Assembly (NCBI GenBank): GCA_021845505.1
Contig: JAJZVU010000001.1
Location: forward strand, 234,186 to 298,185
Direction of reading: 5' to 3'
Source of the DNA: Pseudomonadota bacterium
GTDB lineage: Bacteria; Pseudomonadota; Gammaproteobacteria; Burkholderiales; Burkholderiaceae_C
Length of the DNA stretch: 64,000 bases
Positions 26,472 through 34,259 of this stretch are shown piece by piece. A program made the position numbers and the translations under genes. The notes under the pieces were generated by a model. The model did not search any database and was not told where the DNA came from. It saw only the letters and a list, made by a program, of their open reading frames with translations. Position 1 is the stretch's first letter. Each line of letters begins with the position of its first letter.

Positions 26472-26617
26472 CGTCGGGCTCCCCAGGGCAGTGAAAGGCA
26501 CTTGACGGGGGTGTGGCCGCGCAGGCCCTCGAGCAGCCCGGCCCGGCGCCAGCCGGGCAGCCTGGGGCCGGCGACCCGCGAGCCCTGGTCGTGCATCGGC
26601 GGCGGCTGGTCGCTCAT
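26468..26617 (-). CDS. Possible 49-residue small protein between the exporter and ATCase genes
   Basis: The frame begins at an ATG that overlaps the TSUP-gene stop (ATGA, 26614-26617) and ends at a TGA that overlaps the ATCase start (ATGA, 26468-26471). The product would be Pro/Arg/Gly-rich (MSDQPPPMHDQG at the start, LSLPWGARR at the end) with one Cys and no membrane helix. No clear Shine-Dalgarno precedes it, so translation would depend on coupling. I do not recognise it. It could also be an untranslated spacer that happens to be open in GC-rich DNA. Confidence 0.4.
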   Translation of the reverse strand: MSDQPPPMHDQGSRVAGPRLPGWRRAGLLEGLRGHTPVKCLSLPWGARR

Positions 26618-27402
26618 GGCGGGAAGACCAGCATCGACAACGCCGAGACGACGAACACCGCGGTGGTCACCTTCTCGAACCAGGACTCGGGGATGTGGCG
26701 CAGCGCCCGCTTGCCCAGATAGGTCCCGGCCAGCGAGACCAGCAACAGCGGCCAGCACGCTGCCAGCAGCGCTGCCGAGGCGACCCCGCCCTGGTGATAG
26801 ACCGCCAGCTTGGGCACGTTCAGCGCCAGCGAAGTCAACGCATAGGTGCCGACATAGCGCTCCTTGAGCACCCCCATCGAGGTCAGCAGCGGGCCCTTGA
26901 GCGCGTTGCCGCTGCCCAGCACCCCCGACGCCACGCCGTACGCGAGAGCGAAGCCGGCCACGCCCAGGCGCCGCAGCCGCGGCGAGGGCGCCTGCCGTCG
27001 CGGCAGCAGGCGCGGCAGCAGCAGCAGCGCGAGCATTCCGGCGCCCAGCATGCGCTGGAAGTGCCGCGCCGGCAACGCCACCAGCAGCGCTCCGCCGAGC
27101 ACCGCGCCGGGCACCGCCCAGGCGACCAGCCGGGCGGCGAAGCCGAAATCGATGTGGCGCCACAGCAGCGCCACCTTGCTCAGGTTCTGGAACAGGAAAT
27201 ACACGGTGATCACCGCCACGCCGCTCTTCGCGCCGTAATGCCAGACGAACAGCGGCAACAGCGCGTAGCCCCCGACCCCCAGCGCCGACGACAGCCACGA
27301 GAACACCAGCACCACGCCGAGGAAGCCCAGCTGCGCGCCGGCACCGACTTGCGCCCACGCCGGCAGCCGGGCCAGCCAGCCGGGGTCCGCGGGGTCGGTC
27401 AC
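26614..27402 (-). CDS. TSUP-family (TauE/SafE) membrane transporter
   Basis: A 262-residue integral membrane protein with about 8 predicted helices and two related halves, each containing a Gly-rich G(V/S)GxxLxxP-like motif (SALGVGGYALLPLF and SGVLGSGNALKGPLL). The TSUP family exports or imports small sulfur-containing anions such as sulfite and sulfoacetate. Start is GTG 27402, which overlaps the stop of the P-loop gene (GTGA). The upstream frame has no family similarity. In this operon its likely role is export of a phosphonate or its amide. Confidence 0.82.
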   Translation of the reverse strand: MTDPADPGWLARLPAWAQVGAGAQLGFLGVVLVFSWLSSALGVGGYALLPLFVWHYGAKSGVAVITVYFLFQNLSKVALLWRHIDFGFAARLVAWAVPGAVLGGALLVALPARHFQRMLGAGMLALLLLPRLLPRRQAPSPRLRRLGVAGFALAYGVASGVLGSGNALKGPLLTSMGVLKERYVGTYALTSLALNVPKLAVYHQGGVASAALLAACWPLLLVSLAGTYLGKRALRHIPESWFEKVTTAVFVVSALSMLVFPP

Positions 27403-28481
27403 TCCGCCACCCCGACTGCCAGCAAGCGCTCGACATAGGCGTCGCAGGCAGCCGCATCGAGGACATCCAGCGCATCCCAGCCGAATCCCCGCAGCCGCTC
27501 GACGGTGCCCAGAGGATTGCGGCCCCTGGGCAGCGTCGGCTGGATCGGTTGGCGCAGGCCGAAGCGGCGATACAGCGCGGCGGCCCCGAGTATGCCCACC
27601 ACGTCGCCGGCGACATGCACGATCGCGCTGCAGCGCCCGGCGATCCGCGGGTCGGCCAGCAGCGCGTCGGCGTTGGCCTCGATGATGTCCCCGCCGAGTT
27701 CGGCGACGACCACCTGGCACCCGCTGGCGTCCAGGCGCCCGAGGATCTCGCGGGCCGCCTCGAGCACCGGCGCAGCCGCGGTGTAGGTGGTGGCCAGCCC
27801 CAGATCGGGGAAGTCCAGCGCGTGGTCGGCCCCTGCGTCGCGCATCGCCAGGATGTCGCGCAGCCTGCCGGTTCCGGTGAGCTTGGCAGCGCCGACCACC
27901 AGGCCCCTGCGCTTGAGCGCGCGGATCAGCGCCGCGCAGGTGGTGGTCTTGCCGACCTCGGCCGCGCTGCCGCAGACCAGCAGCGTGGGCACCGCGGGCT
28001 GCCGGCTCCGCTGCGGTGCGTCGGGCCCGGGCCCGGGTCCGGGCGCGGGCGGACGCGCGCACAGATCGCGCAGGCGCAACGCGCGGCCCTGGTGCACCAG
28101 CGCGCCCAGAACCCGCAAGCGGGTGAAGCCGCCGGCCGCGCGCGCCGGCGGGATGCTCAGGCCCCTGCCCACGACCCCGCCATGGGACAGCAGGTCCAGC
28201 TCGCGCGGGGCACCCGGGCCGAATCCCGGCGGGACCTCGCCGTACTCGGAGGTGCTCGAGCGCCGGTGCGCCAGCACGCCGACGAAGCGGTCCCCGCGGT
28301 ACAGCGCGACCTCGCGCCCCTGCCGGTTTTCCAGCGAGCGGATCGAGCCGGCATCGGCCAGGGTCTGCAGCAGCAGCACCACGCCCTCGGCGGCCGGCCA
28401 GTCGGAGTCGACGCTGCACGCGGCCAGCCGCGCCCGGTCGAGGGCGCGCACATTGGAGGCGACGGCCTTGACCTGCAGCAT
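27399..28481 (-). CDS. DUF1611-like protein with a BioD-type P-loop, candidate ATP-dependent ligase
   Basis: A 360-residue protein. Residues 1-140 form an uncharacterised N-terminal domain. A Gly/Pro linker (about 146-155) leads to a P-loop domain at residues 171-345, where GSAAEVGKTTT closely resembles the GTDTEVGKT loop of dethiobiotin synthetase. Later AKLTGTGRLRD and ELGGDIIEANAD fit the switch and metal-binding regions of that SIMIBI-type fold. BioD activates a carboxylate-like group with ATP, so this enzyme is a candidate to activate a phosphonocarboxylate. Start ATG 28481 follows the decarboxylase stop after 1 nt. Function is inferred; a kinase or chaperone-type NTPase remains possible. 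Confidence 0.75.
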   Translation of the reverse strand: MLQVKAVASNVRALDRARLAACSVDSDWPAAEGVVLLLQTLADAGSIRSLENRQGREVALYRGDRFVGVLAHRRSSTSEYGEVPPGFGPGAPRELDLLSHGGVVGRGLSIPPARAAGGFTRLRVLGALVHQGRALRLRDLCARPPAPGPGPGPDAPQRSRQPAVPTLLVCGSAAEVGKTTTCAALIRALKRRGLVVGAAKLTGTGRLRDILAMRDAGADHALDFPDLGLATTYTAAAPVLEAAREILGRLDASGCQVVVAELGGDIIEANADALLADPRIAGRCSAIVHVAGDVVGILGAAALYRRFGLRQPIQPTLPRGRNPLGTVERLRGFGWDALDVLDAAACDAYVERLLAVGVAE

Positions 28482-28482
28482 C

Positions 28483-29649
28483 TCAAGACCCTTCCGCGGG
28501 CCTGCGCAGCGCCCGCATGAACTGCCGCGCGGCCTCGCGCGGAGCCAGCGCAGGACGGCCGAGATCGGCGCGATGGCCGACGCGGCAGACGGCCTCGATG
28601 AAGCCGCCCCGCCCGCGCTCGAGGAAATCGCGCACCGCCGCCTCGAGCGCGGCGGCAGAGCGCGCCGTGGCCACGTGGGCGTAGCCGCAGGCGCGCGCCA
28701 GCGCGGCCAGCCGCAACCCGGGGGCCGAGGTCGGCTGACAGCCGACCGAATCGTGGACACCGTTGTTCAGCACCACATGCAGCAGCCCGCGAGCGCCGGC
28801 ACACGAGGCCAGCGCCCCCAGATGCATCAGCGCCGCGCCGTCGCCGTCCAGGCACAGCACGGGGCGGCCGGGGTCGGCGCAGCACAGCCCCAGCGCGACA
28901 TGGGAGGCGTGGCCCATCGCGCCGACGACCAGGAAGTCGAGGTCGTGCGGCTCGCCGCGCCGGCGGCGCAGGTCGAACAGCTCGCGCGACGCCATGCCGG
29001 TGGTGGCCACGGTGGCCGCGCCCGCGGGCAGCGCGCGCAGGCAGGCCTCGATGGCCTGCTCCCGGGTCATCCGCGGCGCGCCGGCGGCCGGCCGCGGCGC
29101 CGCGCTGCCCGCGACTGCGGGCGCGAAGGTGCCGCGCCGCAGCAGCAGCGCCACCGGCCGCTGCCGCCTCAGCGCCAGCCGCAGCAGCCGGCGCAGCACC
29201 GCGGCGGGGTCGCTGTCGGCGGGGCCGAGGGTCTGGTGCGCAATGCCCAGCAGATCGAGCTGCGCGGGAGTGATCCGGCCCTGCAGCCGGTGCTGCGGCT
29301 CGTCGGCGAGCTGGCTGCCGTCGTCGGCGAGTTCACCTCGCCAGCCGACCAGCAGCAGCAGCGGAATCGAGCACACCTCGGGGGCGGCCAGGCTGGCCAG
29401 CGGGTTGGCGGCGTGGCCCAGTCCGGAGTTCTGCAGGTAGACCGCGGCCACCGCGCCGCTGGCCAGGTGGTGGCCCATCGCCGCGGCGACCGCGGCGCCC
29501 TCGTTGCAGGCCACCAGGTGGTGCAGCGGGCTGTCGGGCGCGCCGAGGCGGCCGGCCAGCTCGCACAGGATGGTGTCGGGAACCCCGGCGACAAAGCGCA
29601 CGCCCAGCGCGGCCAGCCGGTCGACGAAGTCCGCTGCGGCGATCGCCAT
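28483..29649 (-). CDS. ppd: Phosphonopyruvate decarboxylase
   Basis: A 388-residue ThDP enzyme that decarboxylates phosphonopyruvate to phosphonoacetaldehyde and so pulls the unfavourable PEP mutase reaction forward. The N-terminal PYR half has FVAGVPDTILCEL and the activating Glu in ACNEGAAVAAAMGHHLA. The C-terminal PP half has GDGAALMHLG and LNNGVHDSVGCQPT, the family signature. Length matches known Ppd proteins (about 375-390). It follows PEP mutase with a 52-nt gap and precedes the P-loop gene by 1 nt. Confidence 0.92.
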   Translation of the reverse strand: MAIAAADFVDRLAALGVRFVAGVPDTILCELAGRLGAPDSPLHHLVACNEGAAVAAAMGHHLASGAVAAVYLQNSGLGHAANPLASLAAPEVCSIPLLLLVGWRGELADDGSQLADEPQHRLQGRITPAQLDLLGIAHQTLGPADSDPAAVLRRLLRLALRRQRPVALLLRRGTFAPAVAGSAAPRPAAGAPRMTREQAIEACLRALPAGAATVATTGMASRELFDLRRRRGEPHDLDFLVVGAMGHASHVALGLCCADPGRPVLCLDGDGAALMHLGALASCAGARGLLHVVLNNGVHDSVGCQPTSAPGLRLAALARACGYAHVATARSAAALEAAVRDFLERGRGGFIEAVCRVGHRADLGRPALAPREAARQFMRALRRPAEGS

Positions 29650-29701
29650 GATGCGCGCGGGAGGTGGGCTCAGCTGGAGGCGGGCACAGCAGGCGGCGGG
29701 C

Positions 29702-30619
29702 TCAGCAGGTGCCGGGCACGAGGCGCAGGATGTCCTCGACCGGCATGCACCGCGCCTCGGCCTCCAGCGTGCGGCCTTGCCGCAGGATGGCCAGCGCGAC
29801 CTCGCGCATCGCCGGGTAGGCGGCGCGCAACAGATGGTTGGCGTAGATGACCACCTGGAAGCCGTGGCGCGCGAACTCGGCGAACGACACCTCGGCCAGC
29901 CGGGTCGGCACGCACACCAGCGCGACGCCGGCGTGGCAGGCGCGGAACCTGCGCGCGAATTCCAGCAGTTCGGCCGGATCGGTGCGGTTGCTGTGGATCA
30001 TGATGCCGTCGGCGCCGGCCTCGACATAGGCCAGCGCGCGCTGCAGCGCGTCGACCATGCCGGCGCCGAGCACCAGGCTCTCGATGCGGGCGATGATCAT
30101 GAAGTCGCCGCCCGCCTGCGCCGCCTTGCCGCGCCGGATCTTGTCGCTGAACGCGGCCGGCGACTCCTGCACCTGCCCGGCCGCAGCGCCGAGCAGCGAG
30201 TTCTTCTTGAAGCCGACCTTGTCCTCGATGATCACCGCGGCGACGCCGCGCCGCTCGAGCGCGCGGACATTCAATTCGAAATGCTGGGCATATCCGCCCG
30301 AATCCGCGTCGACCAGCAGGGGCTTGGAGCTGACTTCGAAGATTTCGTCGATATTCGACAGGCGATGCCGGATATCCAGCACCCCGGTATCGGGCTTGCC
30401 CCGCGCCGTCGCGTCGGTCAGCGAACCCGACCACAGCGCGTCATATTCGAGGCAACCGGCATGCTGCTCGATGCGCGCCGATTCGGCGATGATCGCGCAG
30501 ATCGGGCTGTGCGCCTCGATGACCCGCAGGCAGGATCGGGTCGCGAGCAGCTCGCGCAGCGAGGCGTGGCGCCGCGGAGTGCGCCGGACGACGGTTTCGG
30601 GCGGTGCGGGATGGGCCAT
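29702..30619 (-). CDS. ppm: Phosphoenolpyruvate mutase (PEP phosphomutase)
   Basis: A 305-residue TIM-barrel enzyme that rearranges PEP to phosphonopyruvate, forming the C-P bond. The diagnostic EDKxxxxxNS motif is intact as EDKVGFKKNS (residues 132-141), which separates true PEP mutases from 2-methylisocitrate lyases and oxaloacetate hydrolases. The Mg2+-binding DADSGGY sits at 104-110. It is the first gene of the leftward phosphonate operon, with a plausible promoter about 35 nt upstream. Confidence 0.93.
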   Translation of the reverse strand: MAHPAPPETVVRRTPRRHASLRELLATRSCLRVIEAHSPICAIIAESARIEQHAGCLEYDALWSGSLTDATARGKPDTGVLDIRHRLSNIDEIFEVSSKPLLVDADSGGYAQHFELNVRALERRGVAAVIIEDKVGFKKNSLLGAAAGQVQESPAAFSDKIRRGKAAQAGGDFMIIARIESLVLGAGMVDALQRALAYVEAGADGIMIHSNRTDPAELLEFARRFRACHAGVALVCVPTRLAEVSFAEFARHGFQVVIYANHLLRAAYPAMREVALAILRQGRTLEAEARCMPVEDILRLVPGTC

Positions 30620-30651
30620 GGACGATCGATGGGGAAATCAGGTGTCGGCGC

Positions 30652-30680
30652 ATTGTTGGCGCCGACCCCGGCGTCGTCAA
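30652..30680 (-). promoter_or_regulatory. Putative sigma-70 promoter of the phosphonate operon
   Basis: Read leftward, a TTGACG -35 (30680-30675) and an AACAAT -10 (30657-30652) are separated by exactly 17 nt. Transcription would start near 30645, about 25 nt before the PEP mutase ATG. No operator palindrome is evident, so regulation is not visible. The 217-nt interval 30620-30836 holds nothing else I can support. Confidence 0.45.
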
Positions 30681-30836
30681 ACCGACCCGCTGAACACCAC
30701 TCGATCGTTCGGGGAATGCGTGGAAATCGGGTGAATCAGGAGAACGCGGAAAACCGCGGTGAATCGCCGCAGACCGGGCTTTCACCGCGCCCTGCCGGCC
30801 AGGGACCGCGCGCCGGGCACGCGCCGGCGCGGGCCG

Positions 30837-32081
30837 TCAGGCGCTTTCTTCCTGGTAGGCGGTGTTGTGCCTGGGAAACCAGACGCGGCCCTTGAGCATG
30901 TAGTGCCAGTACATGGTCGGCAGCCCGGTGCACTTGATCCACCAGTTGATCCAGCGCTCCTTCGACGGGGTCAGCGGCAGCGTGGGGGTGACCTTGCCGC
31001 CGTAGATGAACTCGGCCAGGATGGTCTTGCCCATCGCCGTGGTCAGCGGGCAGGACGCGTAGCCGTCGTAGTGCCCCGGCACCGCTTGCCCGGCGACCGC
31101 GCCGATGATCGCCGCGGCGACCACCGGAGCCTGCTTGCGCACCGCGGCAGCGGTCTTGCTGTTGGGGGTGGACGCCACATCGCCGAGCGCATAGACGTTG
31201 GCGTGGCGCACATGCTGCAGGGTGTTCTGGTTGACTTCCACCCAGCCGCCGGCGTTGGCCAGCGACGAGGCCTTGACGGCGTCGGGCGGGCTTTGCGGCG
31301 GCGAGACATGCAGCAGGTCGTAGGGCACGGTCTCGCGCTCGCCCTTGCGCGCCTCGCCGACGAACTCGAAGGTCGCGGTGCGCGACTTGCCGTCCACCGC
31401 GACCAGCTGCTGCTGCAGGTGCACGCCGATTCCATAGCCGGCTGCGACCTTGTCGAGCGCGCGGGCGAAATACGGCACCCCGAAAATCGCCGGAGCGTGG
31501 GTGTAGAAGTCCACGTTGGAGCTGGCGAGCATGCCGCGCTTGCGCAGCTGGTCGGCGATCAGGTAGGCGATCTTCTGCGGCGCCCCGGGGCACTTGAAGG
31601 GCATCGGCGGCTGGGTGCACACCACCCGGTCGCCGGACTTGAGCCTTTGCACGCACTCCCAGGTGTAGCCGACGCTGTGCGGCGAGTAGTTGCTGCAGAC
31701 GCCGTTGCTGCCCAGGGTGTCGGCGAGGCCTTCGATCTTGTCCCAGTCCAGCTTGACCCCGGTGCACACCACCAGGTAGTCGTACTGCAGCGTCTGCCCG
31801 CCTTGCAGGGTCACGCTGTTGCGCTCGGGCTCGAAGCTGCTGGCCGCGTCGCGGATCCAGTTCACCCCCGGGGGGATGAGGCTTTGCTGCGGCCGGCGGG
31901 TCTTGGCCAGCGCATACACCCCGGCGCCGACCAGCGTGAAGGCCGGCTGGTAGTAATGCTCGTCGGCGGGCTCGACGATCGTGACCTCGATGTGCGGGGC
32001 GCGGCGGCGCAGGATGGCCGCCACGGTGATCCCGGCCGCACCGCCGCCGATCAGCAGAACCTGATGATGCCCGTTTGCCAT
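30837..32081 (-). CDS. sqr: Sulfide:quinone oxidoreductase
   Basis: A 414-residue FAD flavoprotein of the membrane surface that oxidises sulfide to zero-valent sulfur and reduces quinone. The dinucleotide motif IGGGAAGITVA is at residues 11-21. The three redox cysteines expected for the family are present: Cys129 (GVCSNYSP), Cys164 (FKCPGAPQK) and Cys344 (YASCPLTT). A second FAD motif (NVYALGDVAS) lies near residue 296. The C-terminal amphipathic segment (WINWWIKCTGLPTMYWHYML) suits membrane attachment. Start ATG 32081; the open frame upstream belongs to the neighbouring gene. It appears monocistronic. Confidence 0.9.
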   Translation of the reverse strand: MANGHHQVLLIGGGAAGITVAAILRRRAPHIEVTIVEPADEHYYQPAFTLVGAGVYALAKTRRPQQSLIPPGVNWIRDAASSFEPERNSVTLQGGQTLQYDYLVVCTGVKLDWDKIEGLADTLGSNGVCSNYSPHSVGYTWECVQRLKSGDRVVCTQPPMPFKCPGAPQKIAYLIADQLRKRGMLASSNVDFYTHAPAIFGVPYFARALDKVAAGYGIGVHLQQQLVAVDGKSRTATFEFVGEARKGERETVPYDLLHVSPPQSPPDAVKASSLANAGGWVEVNQNTLQHVRHANVYALGDVASTPNSKTAAAVRKQAPVVAAAIIGAVAGQAVPGHYDGYASCPLTTAMGKTILAEFIYGGKVTPTLPLTPSKERWINWWIKCTGLPTMYWHYMLKGRVWFPRHNTAYQEESA

Positions 32082-32150
32082 CCCTGTCTCCTTGTGCGTG
32101 CCGTCCAGGCGCGGCCGGTTGCCACGGCCTCCGACACTGTATAAAAAACT

Positions 32151-32162
32151 GATACCAGTATC
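32151..32162. promoter_or_regulatory. GATAC-N2-GTATC palindrome upstream of sqr
   Basis: GATACCAGTATC has perfect 5-bp arms around CA. It sits about 70 nt upstream of the sqr ATG, next to an AT-rich run (TGTATAAAAAAC) in otherwise GC-rich DNA. This looks like an operator beside a promoter. It does not match the ATTC-N8-GAAT type sites of SqrR/BigR regulators that I know. Confidence 0.35.
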
Positions 32163-32221
32163 TCCGGCAAAAACCCCAACCCCCGCCGACCGCGGCCGCG
32201 CCTGCTGCCGCCGGCCGCCTG

Positions 32222-33580
32222 TCAGCGCGGGCCCGTCGCCTGTGCGCCGAACAGCGCTTCCATTTCCCGGCGCAACGCGATGGCCGGGTTCGCCGGGTCG
32301 TGGCGCACGTCGCTCCAGCGCACCGGCTGCCCGGCGGCGACGTCGGCGCGCAGCGCCAGACCGTGCGCCAGGCCGATGGGCAGCGCGCCCAGGCGCAGCG
32401 AGGTCGCGGCCGCAACGAGCTTGCCGTAGACCGTGAAGCCTCCTTCGCCGTCGAGCGCTTCCCCCGCCTTCAACGCCCGCTTGGCCACCGCGATCACATC
32501 GGCCCGCCAATCGCGGCTCGATCCGGTCGGCTCGTCGCGGGTGGCGATGCTCGCCACCGAAGTCCCCAGTTCGAGCCCGATCAGGTGGTAGGGCTTGTAC
32601 ATCGCCGCGTAGCGGCCGCTGTCGTCGGTCTTCAGGCCGTACTGCTGGAAGCAGTCGCGCACGTAGTCGGTCGGAGCCTCGAACACCACGTACACCCCCC
32701 AGCGCAGGTCGCGGAACACCGGCCGGCCATCGCGTTCCAGCGAGGACACGACCTCGACCGTGCCGCGCCGGCTCAGCACGCCCCCGTCGCACAGCGGGCG
32801 CAGCACCCGCGGCAGGTCGTCGACCCCGCAGGGCGGAAAGCCCAGGCCGTCGGGCGGCGGGTCGAGTTCGCAGGCGTTGGCCACCGCGGCCATCTCCAGC
32901 GCGGACTTGGTGCCGTCGAGGAAGGAGTTGAACATCCGGGCATTGAAATCGCCCGCGGCCACCTGCTCGGCCGTGAAGCCGTAGTGCTCCCAGACGGTCC
33001 GCGGCGTCGACTCGTGGTAGGCCGGAAGGTACTTGGTGCCCTTGCCGGCGCAGACGACCTCCAGCCCGATGGTGCGCGCCCAGTCGACGAGTTCGGCGAT
33101 CAGCGCCGGCTGGTCGCCCGACGCCATGGAGTAGACGATCCCGGCGTCGGCCGCGCGGCGCGCCAGCAAGGGTCCGGCCAGCGCATCGGCCTCGACGTTG
33201 ACCATCACCACGTGCTTGCGGTGCTCGCAGGCCATCAGCACATGGCCGATCCCCGCCGCGGGGCTGCCGGTGGCATCGATCACGATGTCCACATGGGGGC
33301 TGGCGATCAGCGCCTGCGCGTCGTCGGTGACGAAGGTGCCGGCGCCGCGCGCCGCGTCCTCGAAGGACCTGGCGGCGAAGCGCTCGTCGGCCCAGCCGAC
33401 CCGCCGCAGCGCTTCGCGCGCCCGCGCCGGCGAAAGGTCGGCGACGCCGATCAGGTGGATTCCCGGCGTGCGGGCCGCCTGCGACCCATACATCGACCCG
33501 AACTTGCCGGCGCCGACCAACCCCACCCGCACCGGCCGGCCCTGGGCGGCGCGACGCTGCAACTTGGCGTACATCGACAT
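32222..33580 (-). CDS. SAF-domain NAD(P)-dependent oxidoreductase (homoserine dehydrogenase-like, COG4091 type)
   Basis: A 452-residue protein. Residues 15-150 form a Rossmann fold (VGLVGAGKFGSMYGSQAA; DIVIDATGSPAAG). The middle part (GKGTKYLPAYHESTPRTVWEHYG) is typical of the homoserine-dehydrogenase-like group, and a SAF-type domain ends the protein (LRADVAAGQPVRWSDV). Related enzymes include oxidoisomerases of branched-sugar acid catabolism, but the substrate here is unknown. Start ATG 33580 has GGGGAG about 10 nt upstream; ATG 33634 would extend it without conservation. It stands alone and diverges from the Ala-rich gene. Confidence 0.8.
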   Translation of the reverse strand: MSMYAKLQRRAAQGRPVRVGLVGAGKFGSMYGSQAARTPGIHLIGVADLSPARAREALRRVGWADERFAARSFEDAARGAGTFVTDDAQALIASPHVDIVIDATGSPAAGIGHVLMACEHRKHVVMVNVEADALAGPLLARRAADAGIVYSMASGDQPALIAELVDWARTIGLEVVCAGKGTKYLPAYHESTPRTVWEHYGFTAEQVAAGDFNARMFNSFLDGTKSALEMAAVANACELDPPPDGLGFPPCGVDDLPRVLRPLCDGGVLSRRGTVEVVSSLERDGRPVFRDLRWGVYVVFEAPTDYVRDCFQQYGLKTDDSGRYAAMYKPYHLIGLELGTSVASIATRDEPTGSSRDWRADVIAVAKRALKAGEALDGEGGFTVYGKLVAAATSLRLGALPIGLAHGLALRADVAAGQPVRWSDVRHDPANPAIALRREMEALFGAQATGPR

Positions 33581-33814
33581 GCATGGCTCCCCGGCCGCGA
33601 TGCGAGACACGGGCAGCGTAACCGATGGCGGCATGGCGGCAAGTCGTGCGAACCCGCCCGTGGCAGGAACCTCGGGGAAAACTGGCTTCGATCGAATAAA
33701 TGATTTTCAACCGCCGATTCAACGTCCATACAACCAAATATATCGCCGCCTGCGGCTAATCTTCCACGCAGCCAGGCCATTCCCGACCCGGCCCGCGAAA
33801 CTGGAGGTGCGGCC

Positions 33815-34228
33815 ATGCTTGCCATCGGTAGCGTGGGTTCGATCGGCGCCGCCGCGGGCTTCGCGGCGATCCCGTCCGCCGCAGGCGCAGCGGCCGCGGT
33901 GCCAGGGTCCGCGGCCCCCCCGCCGGCCACCGGCCCGGGCGCCGCGGGCGCGCCTTCGGCAGCCGGTGCGCTCGCGCCGGCCGGCGCACCCCGCGGCCTG
34001 CTGCGCGGCGGCCGGGCCGGCGGCGGGCTGGGCGAACTGGAAGCGCTGGCGCTGCTCGCGCTGCTGGCGGGCCAGCACCGGAAACACTCGGCCGACGCCC
34101 TCGGCGCCCTGCTCGTCGCGCTGGCGCTCAACGCCTACGCCGGCGTGCAGGCGATGGGCGCCCCGGCCACGGCCACGACGCCGGCGGGCGCGGCCACCGC
34201 GGGCGCGAGCCTGAACCTGAGCGCCTGA
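33815..34228 (+). CDS. Ala/Gly/Pro-rich protein of unknown function
   Basis: A 137-residue low-complexity protein, more than a third alanine. An N-terminal Gly/Ala segment and a Pro/Ala/Gly stretch (about residues 25-65) precede a possible amphipathic helix (GELEALALLALLAGQHRKHSADALGALL is the most ordered region, in two parts: GELEALALLALLAGQ and HRKHSADALGALLVALAL), then an Ala/Thr tail ending SLNLSA. GGAGGTG lies 7 nt before the ATG, a strong reason to think it is translated. No domain or signal cleavage site is recognised. Confidence 0.6.
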   Translation: MLAIGSVGSIGAAAGFAAIPSAAGAAAAVPGSAAPPPATGPGAAGAPSAAGALAPAGAPRGLLRGGRAGGGLGELEALALLALLAGQHRKHSADALGALLVALALNAYAGVQAMGAPATATTPAGAATAGASLNLSA

Positions 34229-34259
34229 GGGTCCGCGGCCGGCGGCGCGTGCGGCCGAC

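Noticed and set aside
29702..30619. PEP mutase gene as a possible 2-methylisocitrate lyase or oxaloacetate hydrolase
   Set aside because: The EDKxxxxxNS motif is intact and phosphonopyruvate decarboxylase follows, which separates it from those lyases.
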